Source: Candidatus Hydrogenedens sp. (GTDB taxonomy: Bacteria; Hydrogenedentota; Hydrogenedentia; Hydrogenedentales; Hydrogenedentaceae). Taken from it: a DNA stretch of 64,000 nucleotides. Shown here one piece after another: positions 8,740 through 18,008 of the stretch. The stretch is from contig DAOSUS010000002.1 of assembly GCA_035378955.1 (NCBI GenBank), positions 48,231 through 112,230 of the forward strand, given 5' to 3'. The notes beneath the pieces were generated by a model. The model was not told the origin of the DNA. It saw only the letters and a list, made by a program, of their open reading frames with translations, and searched no databases. The position numbers were made by a program, and so were the translations under genes. Position 1 is the stretch's first letter, and each line of letters starts with the position of its first letter.

Positions 8740-9933
8740 ATGGAACAACTGTATTTATCTGCATCCATCTGGTTATCTCTTGCCCTCATCTCTGTAATAA
8801 TTGCCTACTATTTGAGGGTTTCTATTGCTTTGATAGAAATTTGTGTGGGTGTTGTTGCCGGGTATGTAACCAGCAATTTCTTACACACCGATTTGCTCAA
8901 TAACGGTGAAGAATGGCTGAAATTTCTTGCAGGTAGTGGAGCCATTTTTCTTACCTTTCTGGCAGGTGCTGAATTAGAACCTACGGTGATTAAAAATAAA
9001 TGGAAGGAAGTCCTTCTTATAGGGTTAATTGGATTTTTTTCTCCTTTCATCGGTTGTTCGTTAATTACTTATTTCTTATTAGGATGGACTCCGCAAGCCA
9101 GTTTGCTATGTGGTGTAGCCCTATCCACTACTTCAATGGCTGTGGTCTATGCGGTAATGATTGATACAGGGTTAAATATTACAGAATTCGGGAAGGGCAT
9201 ATTAGGTTCTTGCTTTATCAATGATATTGGGACCGTTCTGGCTTTAGGAATTATCTTTGCACCGTTTACCTACAAGACCTTTATTTTTATTACTATAACG
9301 GTTATCTATCTTGCACTTTTCCCATTTATAACGAACTATTTAACGAATGTATATGGAAACCGAACGGCAGCCATTCGAACCAAATGGATTTCATTTACAT
9401 TATTTGGATTAGGAGCATTGGCGTTATGGTCGGGCAATGAAGCTGTATTACCTGCTTATATAGCAGGTATGGTGCTTGCAGAATTTAGTCAAAGGAATCC
9501 AGTTTGGTTGCGGAGATTACGAACCTTAACTGTAGGGTTTCTAACCCCATTTTATTTCTTAAGAGCCGGGACACTTGTATCCATTCCTGCATTAATTTCT
9601 GCTCCTCTTCTTATCATTGCCTTATTAGTAGCAAAGGTAATTTCCAAAATATTAGGGCTATATCCTTTCATTTCTCAATTCCGGCGAGAAAAGAATGAAC
9701 GATGGTATTACACCTTGATGATGTCCACTGGACTTACCTTCGGAACTATATCGGCTCTATTCGGGTATACTCATAAGATTATTAATACAGAACAATATTC
9801 TTATATCGTGATTACGGTTATTGGAAGTGCTGTAATTCCAACGATGATTGCGTCTTATTTCTTTACCCCCAAACATCTTTTAACCCGAAAACCTCATCCC
9901 ACAGAGGCTACACATGAATTATCAGAAGAGTAA
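8740..9933 (+). CDS. CPA2-type cation/proton antiporter under fluoride control
   Basis: A 397-residue protein with 11-13 hydrophobic helices and CPA features, including GVVAGYVTSNFL, FLTFLAGAELEP, ALSTTSMAVVYAVM and FINDIGTVLALGIIF (the conserved acidic ND pair in mid-membrane). The hydrophilic regulatory TrkA domains found in KefB-type proteins are absent. Such antiporters exchange Na+ or K+ for H+. The upstream fluoride riboswitch implies expression when fluoride enters the cell, probably to counter acidification from HF dissociation. This link is inferred from the riboswitch family. A RBS (AAAGGA) precedes ATG 8740. Confidence 0.88.
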   Translation: MEQLYLSASIWLSLALISVIIAYYLRVSIALIEICVGVVAGYVTSNFLHTDLLNNGEEWLKFLAGSGAIFLTFLAGAELEPTVIKNKWKEVLLIGLIGFFSPFIGCSLITYFLLGWTPQASLLCGVALSTTSMAVVYAVMIDTGLNITEFGKGILGSCFINDIGTVLALGIIFAPFTYKTFIFITITVIYLALFPFITNYLTNVYGNRTAAIRTKWISFTLFGLGALALWSGNEAVLPAYIAGMVLAEFSQRNPVWLRRLRTLTVGFLTPFYFLRAGTLVSIPALISAPLLIIALLVAKVISKILGLYPFISQFRREKNERWYYTLMMSTGLTFGTISALFGYTHKIINTEQYSYIVITVIGSAVIPTMIASYFFTPKHLLTRKPHPTEATHELSEE

Positions 9934-9956
9934 TATCTTTAAATAACAAAAATAAA

Positions 9957-9986
9957 TTGAATATTCCCTTTAACTTATGCGATAAT
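9957..9986 (+). promoter_or_regulatory. Candidate promoter of the gap-pgk operon
   Basis: TTGAAT at 9957-9962 and GATAAT at 9981-9986 with an 18-bp spacer. This leaves an untranslated leader of about 160 nt before gap, which contains a small CCGT/ACGG hairpin near 10040-10053. Confidence 0.4.
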
Positions 9987-10151
9987 ATAATCCCCGACAG
10001 ATAAAGAGAGCGGTAAGGGGGAATAATCAGAGAAAAATTCCGTTATAAAGACGGATAATTATATATTTGAAGGATATAAAAAATATATTATCAACAAGTA
10101 TTCGTTTAATTAAAACTAAACAATTAACTTTTAACAAGAAAGGGTTCAGTT

Positions 10152-11150
10152 ATGGCAATCAAGGTTGGTATTAATGGTTTTGGTCGTATCGGTCGCACGG
10201 TATTCAAACTGTTGGTAAAGAATGCAGATTTTGAGGTCGTTGGTATAAACGATATTACCGATGCGAAGACATTGGCTCATTTGCTTAAATACGACAGCAC
10301 ATTTGGTGTTTTCAACGCAGAAGTAAAGGCAACGGAAAATTCCATTATTGTTAATGGGAAAGAGTACAAAGTAACCGCAATAAAAGACCCGTCCCAACTT
10401 CCCTGGCGAGATTTAGGTGCAACCGTTGTTGTTGAATCCACAGGGATTTTTACAAAGAAAGACGATTGCTTAAAGCATGTTTCTGCAGGGGCTAAAAAAG
10501 TTTTATTAACCGTTCCTCCGAAAGATGAAGTTGATGCGATTATTGTTATGGGTGTTAATGATGAGACATTAAAACCTACGGATGTAGTTGTTTCTAACGC
10601 CAGTTGCACAACGAATTGCCTTGCCCCTGTGGCTAAGGTTCTTCACAAGAATTTTGGGATTGTTCGTGGATTTATGACCACGGTTCATGCGTATACGAAT
10701 GACCAGCGCGTGCTTGACATGCCTCATAAAGACCTTCGTCGTGCCCGTGCTGCTGCCAATGCGATTATCCCTACAACAACAGGTGCCGCAAGAGCCGTTG
10801 GTAAAGTATTACCTGAATTGAAAGGCAAGTTAGATGGCTTTGCCATGCGTGTTCCGGTGATTGACGGTTCCGTCGTTGACCTTGTTGCGGAATTGGAAAA
10901 GAAAGTGACCAAAGAAGATATTAACAGGGCTATCAAAGAAGCTGCCGAAACCTATCTTAAAGGTATCCTTGCTTACACCGAAGACCCGATAGTCTCCTGC
11001 GATGTTATCGGCAATCCTAATTCCAGTATTTTTGATGCACAAAGCACTATGGTAATGGGTGATAACTTTGTGAAAGTAGTATCCTGGTATGACAATGAAT
11101 TTGGTTATTCCAATCGCTGTGTTGATTTGCTTAAACTGATGGCAAAATAA
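10152..11150 (+). CDS. gap: Glyceraldehyde-3-phosphate dehydrogenase, type I
   Basis: A 332-residue enzyme that oxidises glyceraldehyde-3-phosphate to 1,3-bisphosphoglycerate in glycolysis. It has the NAD-binding start VGINGFGRIGRTVFK, the active-site motif SNASCTTNC with catalytic Cys152, TTVHAYTNDQ and the C-terminal SWYDNEFGYSNR. The length is normal and all key residues are present. pgk follows after 57 bp, so the two consecutive glycolytic steps are probably co-transcribed. Confidence 0.98.
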   Translation: MAIKVGINGFGRIGRTVFKLLVKNADFEVVGINDITDAKTLAHLLKYDSTFGVFNAEVKATENSIIVNGKEYKVTAIKDPSQLPWRDLGATVVVESTGIFTKKDDCLKHVSAGAKKVLLTVPPKDEVDAIIVMGVNDETLKPTDVVVSNASCTTNCLAPVAKVLHKNFGIVRGFMTTVHAYTNDQRVLDMPHKDLRRARAAANAIIPTTTGAARAVGKVLPELKGKLDGFAMRVPVIDGSVVDLVAELEKKVTKEDINRAIKEAAETYLKGILAYTEDPIVSCDVIGNPNSSIFDAQSTMVMGDNFVKVVSWYDNEFGYSNRCVDLLKLMAK

Positions 11151-11207
11151 CCTATTGGAATGCATAGAAATACATATAACAACACACCTTATTGAAAGGA
11201 TGTGGAT

Positions 11208-12455
11208 ATGAATAAATTAACATTGAAAGATATTGATGTTCGTGGGAAGCGTGTCCTTATGCGGGTAGATTTTAATGTTCCTCAAAATGAGGACGGTTCC
11301 GTCCGTGATGATACCCGTATTCGTGCCGCTTTGCCCAGCATTCAGTATGTTCGCGAAAACGGCGGAAAATTAATTCTAATGTCTCATTTAGGAAGACCGA
11401 AGGATTATATTAAAGCGGGTGATACCGAAGGATTAAAAAAATTGAAGATGGACCCCGTTGCAGACCGTTTACGCGAGTTGATAGGCGGTAATGTAAAGAA
11501 GGTAGACCAGGTAGTCGGTCCTGAGGTGGAAAAAGCAGTAGCAGAAATGCAACCCGGTGATATTTTATTACTTGAAAATACACGGTTTGAAAAAGGTGAA
11601 GAAAAGAATGACCCAGAACTTTCTCAGCAATTGGCAAAGTTAGGGGATGTATATGTCAGTGATGCCTTTGGAACCGTTCACCGTGCCCATGCCTCTACGG
11701 AGGGAGTTACCAAGTTTATGCCTGTAAGTGTAGCAGGTTTTTTGGTAGCCAAAGAGATTGAATACTTTGAAAAGGTATTGAAAAATCCGGAGCGTCCTCT
11801 GGTGGCTATATTGGGTGGCAAGAAAGTAAATGACAAAATTAAGGTTATTGAAAACTTGCTAAATCTGGTGGATGTTCTGATTATTGGTGGCGGTATGTCT
11901 TATACCTTCTTAAAAGCCATGGGTTATGAAATTGGCGATTCACTTCTGGATAAGGAAGGAATTGAATTTGCCAAAAATGCTATGGAAAAGGCGAAAGAAC
12001 GCAATATCCCGTTATTACTACCGGTAGATATTGTAGTTGCTAACCGTTTTGCTGTAGATGCCGATACGAAGGTTGTTCCTGCGGATGGTATAGAACCCGG
12101 CTGGATGGGGATGGACATCGGACCGAAGACGATAGAAAAATTCTGTGATGAAATTCGCAAAGCAAAGATGGTGGTATGGAACGGACCTGTAGGCGTATTT
12201 GAGATGGAACCTTTTGCGAAAGGTTCGCGTGCTCTTGCAGAATGTCTTGCCCATAGCGGTGCTATTAGTGTTATTGGTGGTGGTGATACCGCAGCCGCCA
12301 TTGAAGCATTTGGTTTGACGGATAAGATGTCCCATGTGTCCACGGGTGGTGGTGCATCCCTTGAAATGTTAGAAGGGAAACAACTACCCGGTGTAGTCGC
12401 TCTTACAGATAAAGATGCAGTTTTCGGATGTGGTTGTGGTTGCACTTGCTGTTAA
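11208..12455 (+). CDS. pgk: Phosphoglycerate kinase with Cys-rich C-terminal tail
   Basis: A 415-residue PGK that converts 1,3-bisphosphoglycerate and ADP to 3-phosphoglycerate and ATP. Hallmarks are RVLMRVDFNVP, the SHLGRP substrate motif, LLENTRF, ILGGKKVNDKI and the nucleotide loop GGGDTAAA. ATG 11208 has AAGGA seven bases upstream and is preferred over the in-frame GTG at 11202. Beyond the usual end (PGVVAL) there is an unusual tail, with five cysteines in the last eight residues (CGCGCTCC). I know of no such tail in standard PGKs; metal binding or redox control is possible but unproven. Confidence 0.97.
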   Translation: MNKLTLKDIDVRGKRVLMRVDFNVPQNEDGSVRDDTRIRAALPSIQYVRENGGKLILMSHLGRPKDYIKAGDTEGLKKLKMDPVADRLRELIGGNVKKVDQVVGPEVEKAVAEMQPGDILLLENTRFEKGEEKNDPELSQQLAKLGDVYVSDAFGTVHRAHASTEGVTKFMPVSVAGFLVAKEIEYFEKVLKNPERPLVAILGGKKVNDKIKVIENLLNLVDVLIIGGGMSYTFLKAMGYEIGDSLLDKEGIEFAKNAMEKAKERNIPLLLPVDIVVANRFAVDADTKVVPADGIEPGWMGMDIGPKTIEKFCDEIRKAKMVVWNGPVGVFEMEPFAKGSRALAECLAHSGAISVIGGGDTAAAIEAFGLTDKMSHVSTGGGASLEMLEGKQLPGVVALTDKDAVFGCGCGCTCC

Positions 12456-12463
12456 TCCGCTTT

Positions 12464-12493
12464 TTGAGATATAGCAACAATTAAGTTTATAAT
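12464..12493 (+). promoter_or_regulatory. Promoter of the rpsO-pnp operon
   Basis: TTGAGA (12464-12469) and a perfect TATAAT (12488-12493) with an 18-bp spacer. Transcription would start just before the structured rpsO leader. Confidence 0.55.
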
Positions 12494-12511
12494 ATAAATG
12501 TAATTTTAACT

Positions 12512-12558
12512 ACCCAACACCTGGAGAGGGGATATGTGAACCTCTCTCTAAGGTTGGG
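12512..12558 (+). promoter_or_regulatory. Structured 5' leader of rpsO (candidate S15 autoregulatory RNA)
   Basis: CCCAAC (12513-12518) pairs with GTTGGG (12553-12558), and GAGAGG (12524-12529) pairs with CCTCTC (12541-12546). Together they form a long interrupted stem-loop ending about 20 nt before the rpsO ATG. S15 represses its own translation through different leader structures in different bacteria. Position and shape fit such a role, but the hairpin does not match a family I can name. Confidence 0.55.
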
Positions 12559-12577
12559 CGAATGAAAGGAAAAAAAT

Positions 12578-12847
12578 ATGGCATTAACAAAGGAGAGAAA
12601 ACAAGAACTTATTCAGGAATTTGCACGAACCAGTGATGATACCGGTTCTCCCGAAGTGCAGGTGGCCATTCTCACAGAGAGAATTCGCGAACTTACAGAG
12701 CATTTGAAGAAACATAAAAAAGATTTTGCAAGCCGTCGCGGTTTACTTCAAATGGTAGGGAAAAGGCGTTCGTTATTAGCATATCTCCGTAAGAGTGACT
12801 TTGAACGCTATCAGGTTCTCATTGATAAACTTAATCTTAGAAAATAA
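12578..12847 (+). CDS. rpsO: 30S ribosomal protein uS15
   Basis: An 89-residue protein of standard length with the uS15 signature: FARTSDDTGSPEVQVAILTERI, then HKKDFASRRGL and the C-terminal SLLAYLRKSDFERY. It binds the three-way junction of 16S rRNA helices 20-22 early in 30S assembly. AAAGGA lies eight bases before ATG. pnp follows after 38 bp, the classical rpsO-pnp arrangement. Confidence 0.98.
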   Translation: MALTKERKQELIQEFARTSDDTGSPEVQVAILTERIRELTEHLKKHKKDFASRRGLLQMVGKRRSLLAYLRKSDFERYQVLIDKLNLRK

Positions 12848-12885
12848 CAATCATTATTCACGCCTAAATGTAAAGAAAATTAAAT

Positions 12886-15129
12886 ATGGTAGAAAGAATT
12901 TCAGTAACAATCGGCACCAAAGAAGTTTCATTTGAAACGGGGAAAATAGCAAAGCAGGCACACGGGGCTGTAATATGTCAGTGTGGAGATACTATGGTGC
13001 TATCCACTGCTTGTGTTGACCTGAACAATAAATTGGAAGTGGACTTTTTCCCGCTGACCGTTGATTATCGCGAAAAATTTTATTCAGTAGGTCAAATACC
13101 CGGTAACTTTTTCCGTCGGGAATCCAAACCTTCAGAACGCGAGGTGCTTGTATCACGATTAACCGACCGTCCTTTAAGACCTTTATTCCCAAAATCCTTT
13201 AAGAACGAGGTTCAGGTCTGTCAAACAGTCCTGTCCGCAGACAATATCCATGACCCAGATGTGTTATCTATTAATGCCGCTTCCGCAGCACTTCATATTT
13301 CGCCTATCCCATTTTTAGAGCCTATTGGTGCTGTTCGTATCGGTTATATTGATGGAAATTTCGTTGTAAATCCCACCATTGCAGAAATAAAAGACAGTCG
13401 GATAGACCTTGTTGTGGCAGGTACAGAAAGTGCCATTTGCATGGTGGAAGGTATGGCAAAGGAAGTATCTGAGCAGGTAATGCTTGAAGCCCTCGAGTAT
13501 GGACATGTCTGGATAAAAAAATTGGTTTCCGCTATTGAAGAATTGCGAAGCAAATGTGGGAAGGAAAAAATACAGATTGAAGAACCTGTAAAGAATGAAG
13601 CCTTAGAACAAGATATTCAGCAATGGCTTTCAGGTAAAATGGAAGCCGTTTTGTTCCAGACGGAGAAACAGGCACGCAGAGATGGGATTAGTAAACTTCA
13701 AGAAGAATTGCTTGCCTATATAAAAGAAAAATACGGTGAAGAACAATATCCCGCATTGGAAATACAGGCAAAAGAAATCTATGAAGAAATAGTGCGTAAT
13801 ACCCTGCGGGGACGGGTCATTAAAGAAAATCTCCGTGTAGATGGTCGTAAGTTAGACGAAATTCGTCCTATCAGTATAGAAGTAGGTATTCTGCCGCGTG
13901 CTCACGGTTCTGCCCTGTTTACAAGAGGTGAAACGCAGGCTTTAGTTACCACAACTTTAGGTACCAGTCAGGATGAACAGCGATTGGACGAATTAACCGG
14001 TGATTCGATGAGCCGTTTCTTCTTGCACTATAACTTCCCGCCATGGTCCGTAGGAGAAGTGGGAAGATTAGGTGCCCCGGGCAGACGTGAAGTTGGACAT
14101 GGAAAATTGGCAGAACGGGCTCTTACCGGCGTTCTTCCTTTTGACCCCAACGATTCCACTGTCGTGTCAGACCCGGACACATGTTTTCCTTATGTCGTTC
14201 GGGTAGTTTCGGATATAACGGAAAGTAACGGTTCCAGTTCCATGGCATCTGTTTGTGGTGGTTCGTTAAGTTTAATGGATGCAGGTGTTCCTATCAAGTC
14301 CCATGTAGCAGGAATTGCCATGGGCTTAATCAAAGAAGGAGAAGAATTCCGTGTCCTGACCGATATTTTAGGGGATGAGGACCATCTCGGAGATATGGAC
14401 TTTAAAGTCTGTGGCACGCGTAACGGAATTACGGCTTTTCAGATGGATACAAAGATTAAAGGTGTTCCTCGCTCTGTTATGGAACAAGCCCTCGAACAGG
14501 CTCGACAGGGGCGATTGTTTATATTAGATAAAATGGAGAAAGTCTTGCCTCAACCACGTGCCGAAATTTCTCCTTATGCCCCACGAATATATACTATTAA
14601 AATCGACCCGGATAAAATTCGTGAAGTTATTGGTCCCGGTGGAAAAGTTATTCGCGATATCCAGATGAAAACAGGGACAGAGATTACCATACAGAATGAC
14701 GGAACAGTGATGATTGCTGCGGTGGACAAAGCGTGTGCAGACAAAGCAACCGATATGGTGTTAGGAATTACTGCAGAGGTTGAGGTCGGGAAAATCTATC
14801 ATGGAAAAGTTACCCGCATTATGAATTTTGGTGCTTTTGTCAGCATTCTTGGAAATCGAGAAGGTCTTGTTCATGTATCCGAATTGGCTCCTCATCGTGT
14901 TCGTGAAGTTACCGATGAGGTGAATATAGGCGATGAGATAGATGTGAAAGTGATTGAAGTGGATAAATTCGGTCGTATCAATCTTTCCAAAGTTCAAGCG
15001 GATATGGAATTGGGTAAAATTCCTAATGTGCCCAGAAATAGGAACAACTATTCCGAACCGCATTATGAAAAAAGAGACCGAGGCGGAAGAAATTTTAATC
15101 GCAACGATTCCAATAGACATCGACGTTAA
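12886..15129 (+). CDS. pnp: Polyribonucleotide nucleotidyltransferase (PNPase)
   Basis: A 747-residue phosphorolytic 3'-5' exoribonuclease of the RNA degradosome, near the usual 700-750 length. Two RNase PH domains are visible (the first around DYREKFYSVGQIPGNFFRRE, the second around RAHGSALFTRGETQAL), with an intervening all-helical segment. They are followed by a KH domain (IGPGGKVIRDIQ, near residue 585) and an S1 domain (YHGKVTRIMNFGAFVSI). The tail is Arg/Asn-rich and disordered (RNRNNY...RHRR), probably an extra RNA-binding extension. Second gene of the rpsO operon. Confidence 0.98.
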   Translation: MVERISVTIGTKEVSFETGKIAKQAHGAVICQCGDTMVLSTACVDLNNKLEVDFFPLTVDYREKFYSVGQIPGNFFRRESKPSEREVLVSRLTDRPLRPLFPKSFKNEVQVCQTVLSADNIHDPDVLSINAASAALHISPIPFLEPIGAVRIGYIDGNFVVNPTIAEIKDSRIDLVVAGTESAICMVEGMAKEVSEQVMLEALEYGHVWIKKLVSAIEELRSKCGKEKIQIEEPVKNEALEQDIQQWLSGKMEAVLFQTEKQARRDGISKLQEELLAYIKEKYGEEQYPALEIQAKEIYEEIVRNTLRGRVIKENLRVDGRKLDEIRPISIEVGILPRAHGSALFTRGETQALVTTTLGTSQDEQRLDELTGDSMSRFFLHYNFPPWSVGEVGRLGAPGRREVGHGKLAERALTGVLPFDPNDSTVVSDPDTCFPYVVRVVSDITESNGSSSMASVCGGSLSLMDAGVPIKSHVAGIAMGLIKEGEEFRVLTDILGDEDHLGDMDFKVCGTRNGITAFQMDTKIKGVPRSVMEQALEQARQGRLFILDKMEKVLPQPRAEISPYAPRIYTIKIDPDKIREVIGPGGKVIRDIQMKTGTEITIQNDGTVMIAAVDKACADKATDMVLGITAEVEVGKIYHGKVTRIMNFGAFVSILGNREGLVHVSELAPHRVREVTDEVNIGDEIDVKVIEVDKFGRINLSKVQADMELGKIPNVPRNRNNYSEPHYEKRDRGGRNFNRNDSNRHRR

Positions 15130-15167
15130 TTTTAATAGGAATATCTTACCATCAATAAAATAGTTCG

Positions 15168-16469
15168 ATGAGACATTTTAAACGGGCAAAGCGTTCGATA
15201 AACCTTTCTTTAGAAGAGAATATATGTACCTATACATTACCTAATGGTATTCGAGTATTTACAAAACAAATTCCATACTTATTTTCAGCTAATTTAGGGG
15301 TCTGGGTACCTGGAGGTTCAGCGTCCGAACCGGAAGGGAAAGAAGGACTGGCTCATTTCCTGGAACATCTTTTTTTCAAAGGCACAAAAACAAGAACAAC
15401 GCGCGACATCATGGAGGCGATTGAATGTAAAGGAGGACAGATTAATGCCTTTACCACGCAAGAATATACCTGCTTCTATATTAAAACACTGACGGAATAT
15501 GTGTCCCTTGCCATCGAAATCCTATCGGACATCTTGAAAAATTCGACCTTTAAGGAGATAGACAAAGAACGGAATGTTATCCTTGAAGAAATTTCTTTAT
15601 TGGAAGACACACCCGAAGATATAATTTTAGACCTGTTCCATCAATTTGTATGGAGGAAGCATCCCCTTTCACGACCTATATTAGGAACGGCTCGTTCTGT
15701 CAAACATCTAACCCAAAACGATATCATCTCGTTTTACAAAAAAATTTACTCCGCACAAAATATAATAATTACTGCAGTTGGAAATTTTAATGAAGAAGAA
15801 CTTCTGCATAACTTCCAGCATTGGTTTCACGACTTTCCGAAAAAGACGAGAAGAGAAAAAATGGACCCCAAGCCCATATTTCATGCGGGAATGAAACATC
15901 ATTCGCGGGATATATCGCAGATGCATTTTTGTTTAGGTTATCCGGCTCCTTCGATGACGGATAAAGAACGGTTTATCTGTGAATTGGCGAGTAATATTCT
16001 GGGAGGTGGTTCTACATCGCGGCTCTTTTATCGCATTCGTGAACAGGAAGGGCTTGCCTACAATATCTTTTCTTTTCACGACCTATTCCGTTATGCGGGG
16101 ACTTTCGGCGTGTATGCCGGTGTAGCACCCGAAAATTTCAGGGCTGTAGTTCATATTATTCTTGATGAAATAAAAAAACTCAAAGAGATACCTATTTCAG
16201 AGACAGAACTTGAATTATATCGTCAGGAACTTAAAGGGGAATTATTGATGGCGCATGAACATGCGGAAACACACATGACCCGTATCGGTAAAAGCATTAT
16301 CTATCATAACCATATTCTCTCCATACAAGAAATCCTCTCAGCTCTTGACCAAATTACTCCCTCACAAATATGCCAGTTCTTCCGCAAATATTGCACTTCT
16401 ACCAATATCGCTCTGGTGTCATTAGGTCCCGCCAAATACAAACTATCCCACAAAGATATTTGTTTTTAG
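15168..16469 (+). CDS. M16 family zinc peptidase
   Basis: A 433-residue protein of the pitrilysin/mitochondrial-processing-peptidase type. The inverted Zn motif HFLEH (residues 63-67) sits in the first domain, and the distal Glu lies in RNVILEEISLLED. The second domain contains ILGGGSTSRLFYRIREQEGLAY, the usual Arg/Tyr substrate-closing pair. There is no signal peptide, so it is probably cytoplasmic. It follows pnp by 38 bp. An M16 peptidase after pnp is a conserved neighbourhood in many bacteria (the ymxG/mlpA position in Bacillus). Confidence 0.93.
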   Translation: MRHFKRAKRSINLSLEENICTYTLPNGIRVFTKQIPYLFSANLGVWVPGGSASEPEGKEGLAHFLEHLFFKGTKTRTTRDIMEAIECKGGQINAFTTQEYTCFYIKTLTEYVSLAIEILSDILKNSTFKEIDKERNVILEEISLLEDTPEDIILDLFHQFVWRKHPLSRPILGTARSVKHLTQNDIISFYKKIYSAQNIIITAVGNFNEEELLHNFQHWFHDFPKKTRREKMDPKPIFHAGMKHHSRDISQMHFCLGYPAPSMTDKERFICELASNILGGGSTSRLFYRIREQEGLAYNIFSFHDLFRYAGTFGVYAGVAPENFRAVVHIILDEIKKLKEIPISETELELYRQELKGELLMAHEHAETHMTRIGKSIIYHNHILSIQEILSALDQITPSQICQFFRKYCTSTNIALVSLGPAKYKLSHKDICF

Positions 16470-16648
16470 AATTTGTAGAGATTTATAAAAAAACTATAAG
16501 ACATAGGTAATAGTTAATCCTTGTGCTGTTTGACTTGAAAAATAATACTTTTTCCATATAAGAACCCCTTTTATGAATACATGAGACCTTTATTACAGAT
16601 GTCCATATTATATGATAATATATAGGTATCATAAGAGAGAATAGTTGT

Positions 16649-17947
16649 ATGTTTATAGTAGATATTATCAAATCGTTAAATAAGATGTTGGGACTATTTA
16701 ATCCGCAGTTAGCCCCTCATCTGGCTCAGGTTACTTATTTAAGCAAGAGAATGGGCGAACACTTAGGTTTGTCTCCACAAGCCATGCAGGATTTGGTAAT
16801 CGCCTCATCCATCCATGATATTGGCTTGCTTTCTTTATCTCAGAAAGAAAGTTTTTTACTTTTGGAAGAGAATTTTCCTGCAACACATTCATTAACAGTC
16901 TTTTTATTGTTTAATAAAATTCCCTTTTTCCATCAGGCATCTAAAATCGTTAAATATCATCATGTTAATTATGGAAAACAAAATGCCCGTTCCGTTTGTA
17001 GTAATCCCGATAACAATTCGGTTCCCTTAGAGAGTTTCATTATCAGATTAGCAGACCGATTGGCTGTTCACATAAATCCGACACAACCGATTCTTGAGCA
17101 GATAAAGGATGTTTATCAATACATTGAATCAAGCAAAGAAATTTATCATCCGGAAGTATTAGATGTCTTTCATTCTGTTATTAAAAAACAGGACTATTTA
17201 TGGCTTGATTTGGTCTCTATTCCGCCAGATTTGATGTTAGAAAAAATTCTATTGGAAAGTGTGCTTCAATTACCTCAGGATAGCATATTTACAGAAATTG
17301 CGGAAGTGATTGGATATTTGATTGATTTCAAAAGTCAGTTTACGGCAAGTCATAGTTATTGTGTGGCGGAAATATCATCCTGGTTATTTCATTCAGGCAA
17401 ATTTCCTGTGGAGGAGCCCTGTAATATTATTCGGGAGGCAGGTTTTCTTCACGATATAGGGAAATTAGCCATACCTATAGATATATTAGAGAAACCGGGA
17501 AGACTTAATTCCAAAGAATGGAACATTATGCGGGCTCATGTATATTACAGTCATACGGCTTTAGAGACGATGTATAAAGAATATCCATGTTTGAGATATA
17601 CCCCCTATCATCATGAAAAATTAGATGGTTCGGGTTATCCTTTCGGTTTGAAGGGAAAAGATATTCCTATGATTGCCCGCATCATTGCTGTAGCCGATGT
17701 TTTCACTGCAATTACAGAGAACCGACCTTACCGTGGCGAATTGAGTGAAGGTGAAGTTGTAAAAATTATGAAGCCCATGGCAGATTCCAAGAAGTTAGAT
17801 GAAGATATAGTGGATTATGTGCTGGCACATTTTAAGGAAGCGAAGAGACGGCGTGATGAATCGGAGTCTTTAGCCCAGCAGGCCTATAAGAGGTTTCGAG
17901 AAGATATTAAACGATTTTATGAAATCGAAACGAAGAATAAAAAATAA
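16649..17947 (+). CDS. Tandem HD/HD-GYP protein, probable cyclic-di-GMP phosphodiesterase
   Basis: A 432-residue protein with two HD-type domains and no transmembrane segment. The first (about 20-190) keeps SSIHDIG but lacks the following Lys and the GYP motif, with KYHHVNYG in place of HHExxDGxGYP, so it looks degenerate. The second (about 215-410) is complete: ASHSYCVAE, FLHDIGKLAIP and YHHEKLDGSGYPFGL, ending with ADVFTAITENRPYR. HD-GYP enzymes hydrolyse c-di-GMP to GMP or pGpG with a bi- or trinuclear iron site. The N-terminal domain may be regulatory. Confidence 0.88.
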   Translation: MFIVDIIKSLNKMLGLFNPQLAPHLAQVTYLSKRMGEHLGLSPQAMQDLVIASSIHDIGLLSLSQKESFLLLEENFPATHSLTVFLLFNKIPFFHQASKIVKYHHVNYGKQNARSVCSNPDNNSVPLESFIIRLADRLAVHINPTQPILEQIKDVYQYIESSKEIYHPEVLDVFHSVIKKQDYLWLDLVSIPPDLMLEKILLESVLQLPQDSIFTEIAEVIGYLIDFKSQFTASHSYCVAEISSWLFHSGKFPVEEPCNIIREAGFLHDIGKLAIPIDILEKPGRLNSKEWNIMRAHVYYSHTALETMYKEYPCLRYTPYHHEKLDGSGYPFGLKGKDIPMIARIIAVADVFTAITENRPYRGELSEGEVVKIMKPMADSKKLDEDIVDYVLAHFKEAKRRRDESESLAQQAYKRFREDIKRFYEIETKNKK

Positions 17948-18008
17948 AGAGACCAATATTCTGTATTTAGCGTTTTGTTCACGATGAATGTTTTCGGGAT
18001 GTTCTTTT

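Noticed and set aside
11924..12445. 173-codon open frame on the minus strand
   Set aside because: It lies wholly inside pgk on the opposite strand and resembles no family. pgk itself is certain.
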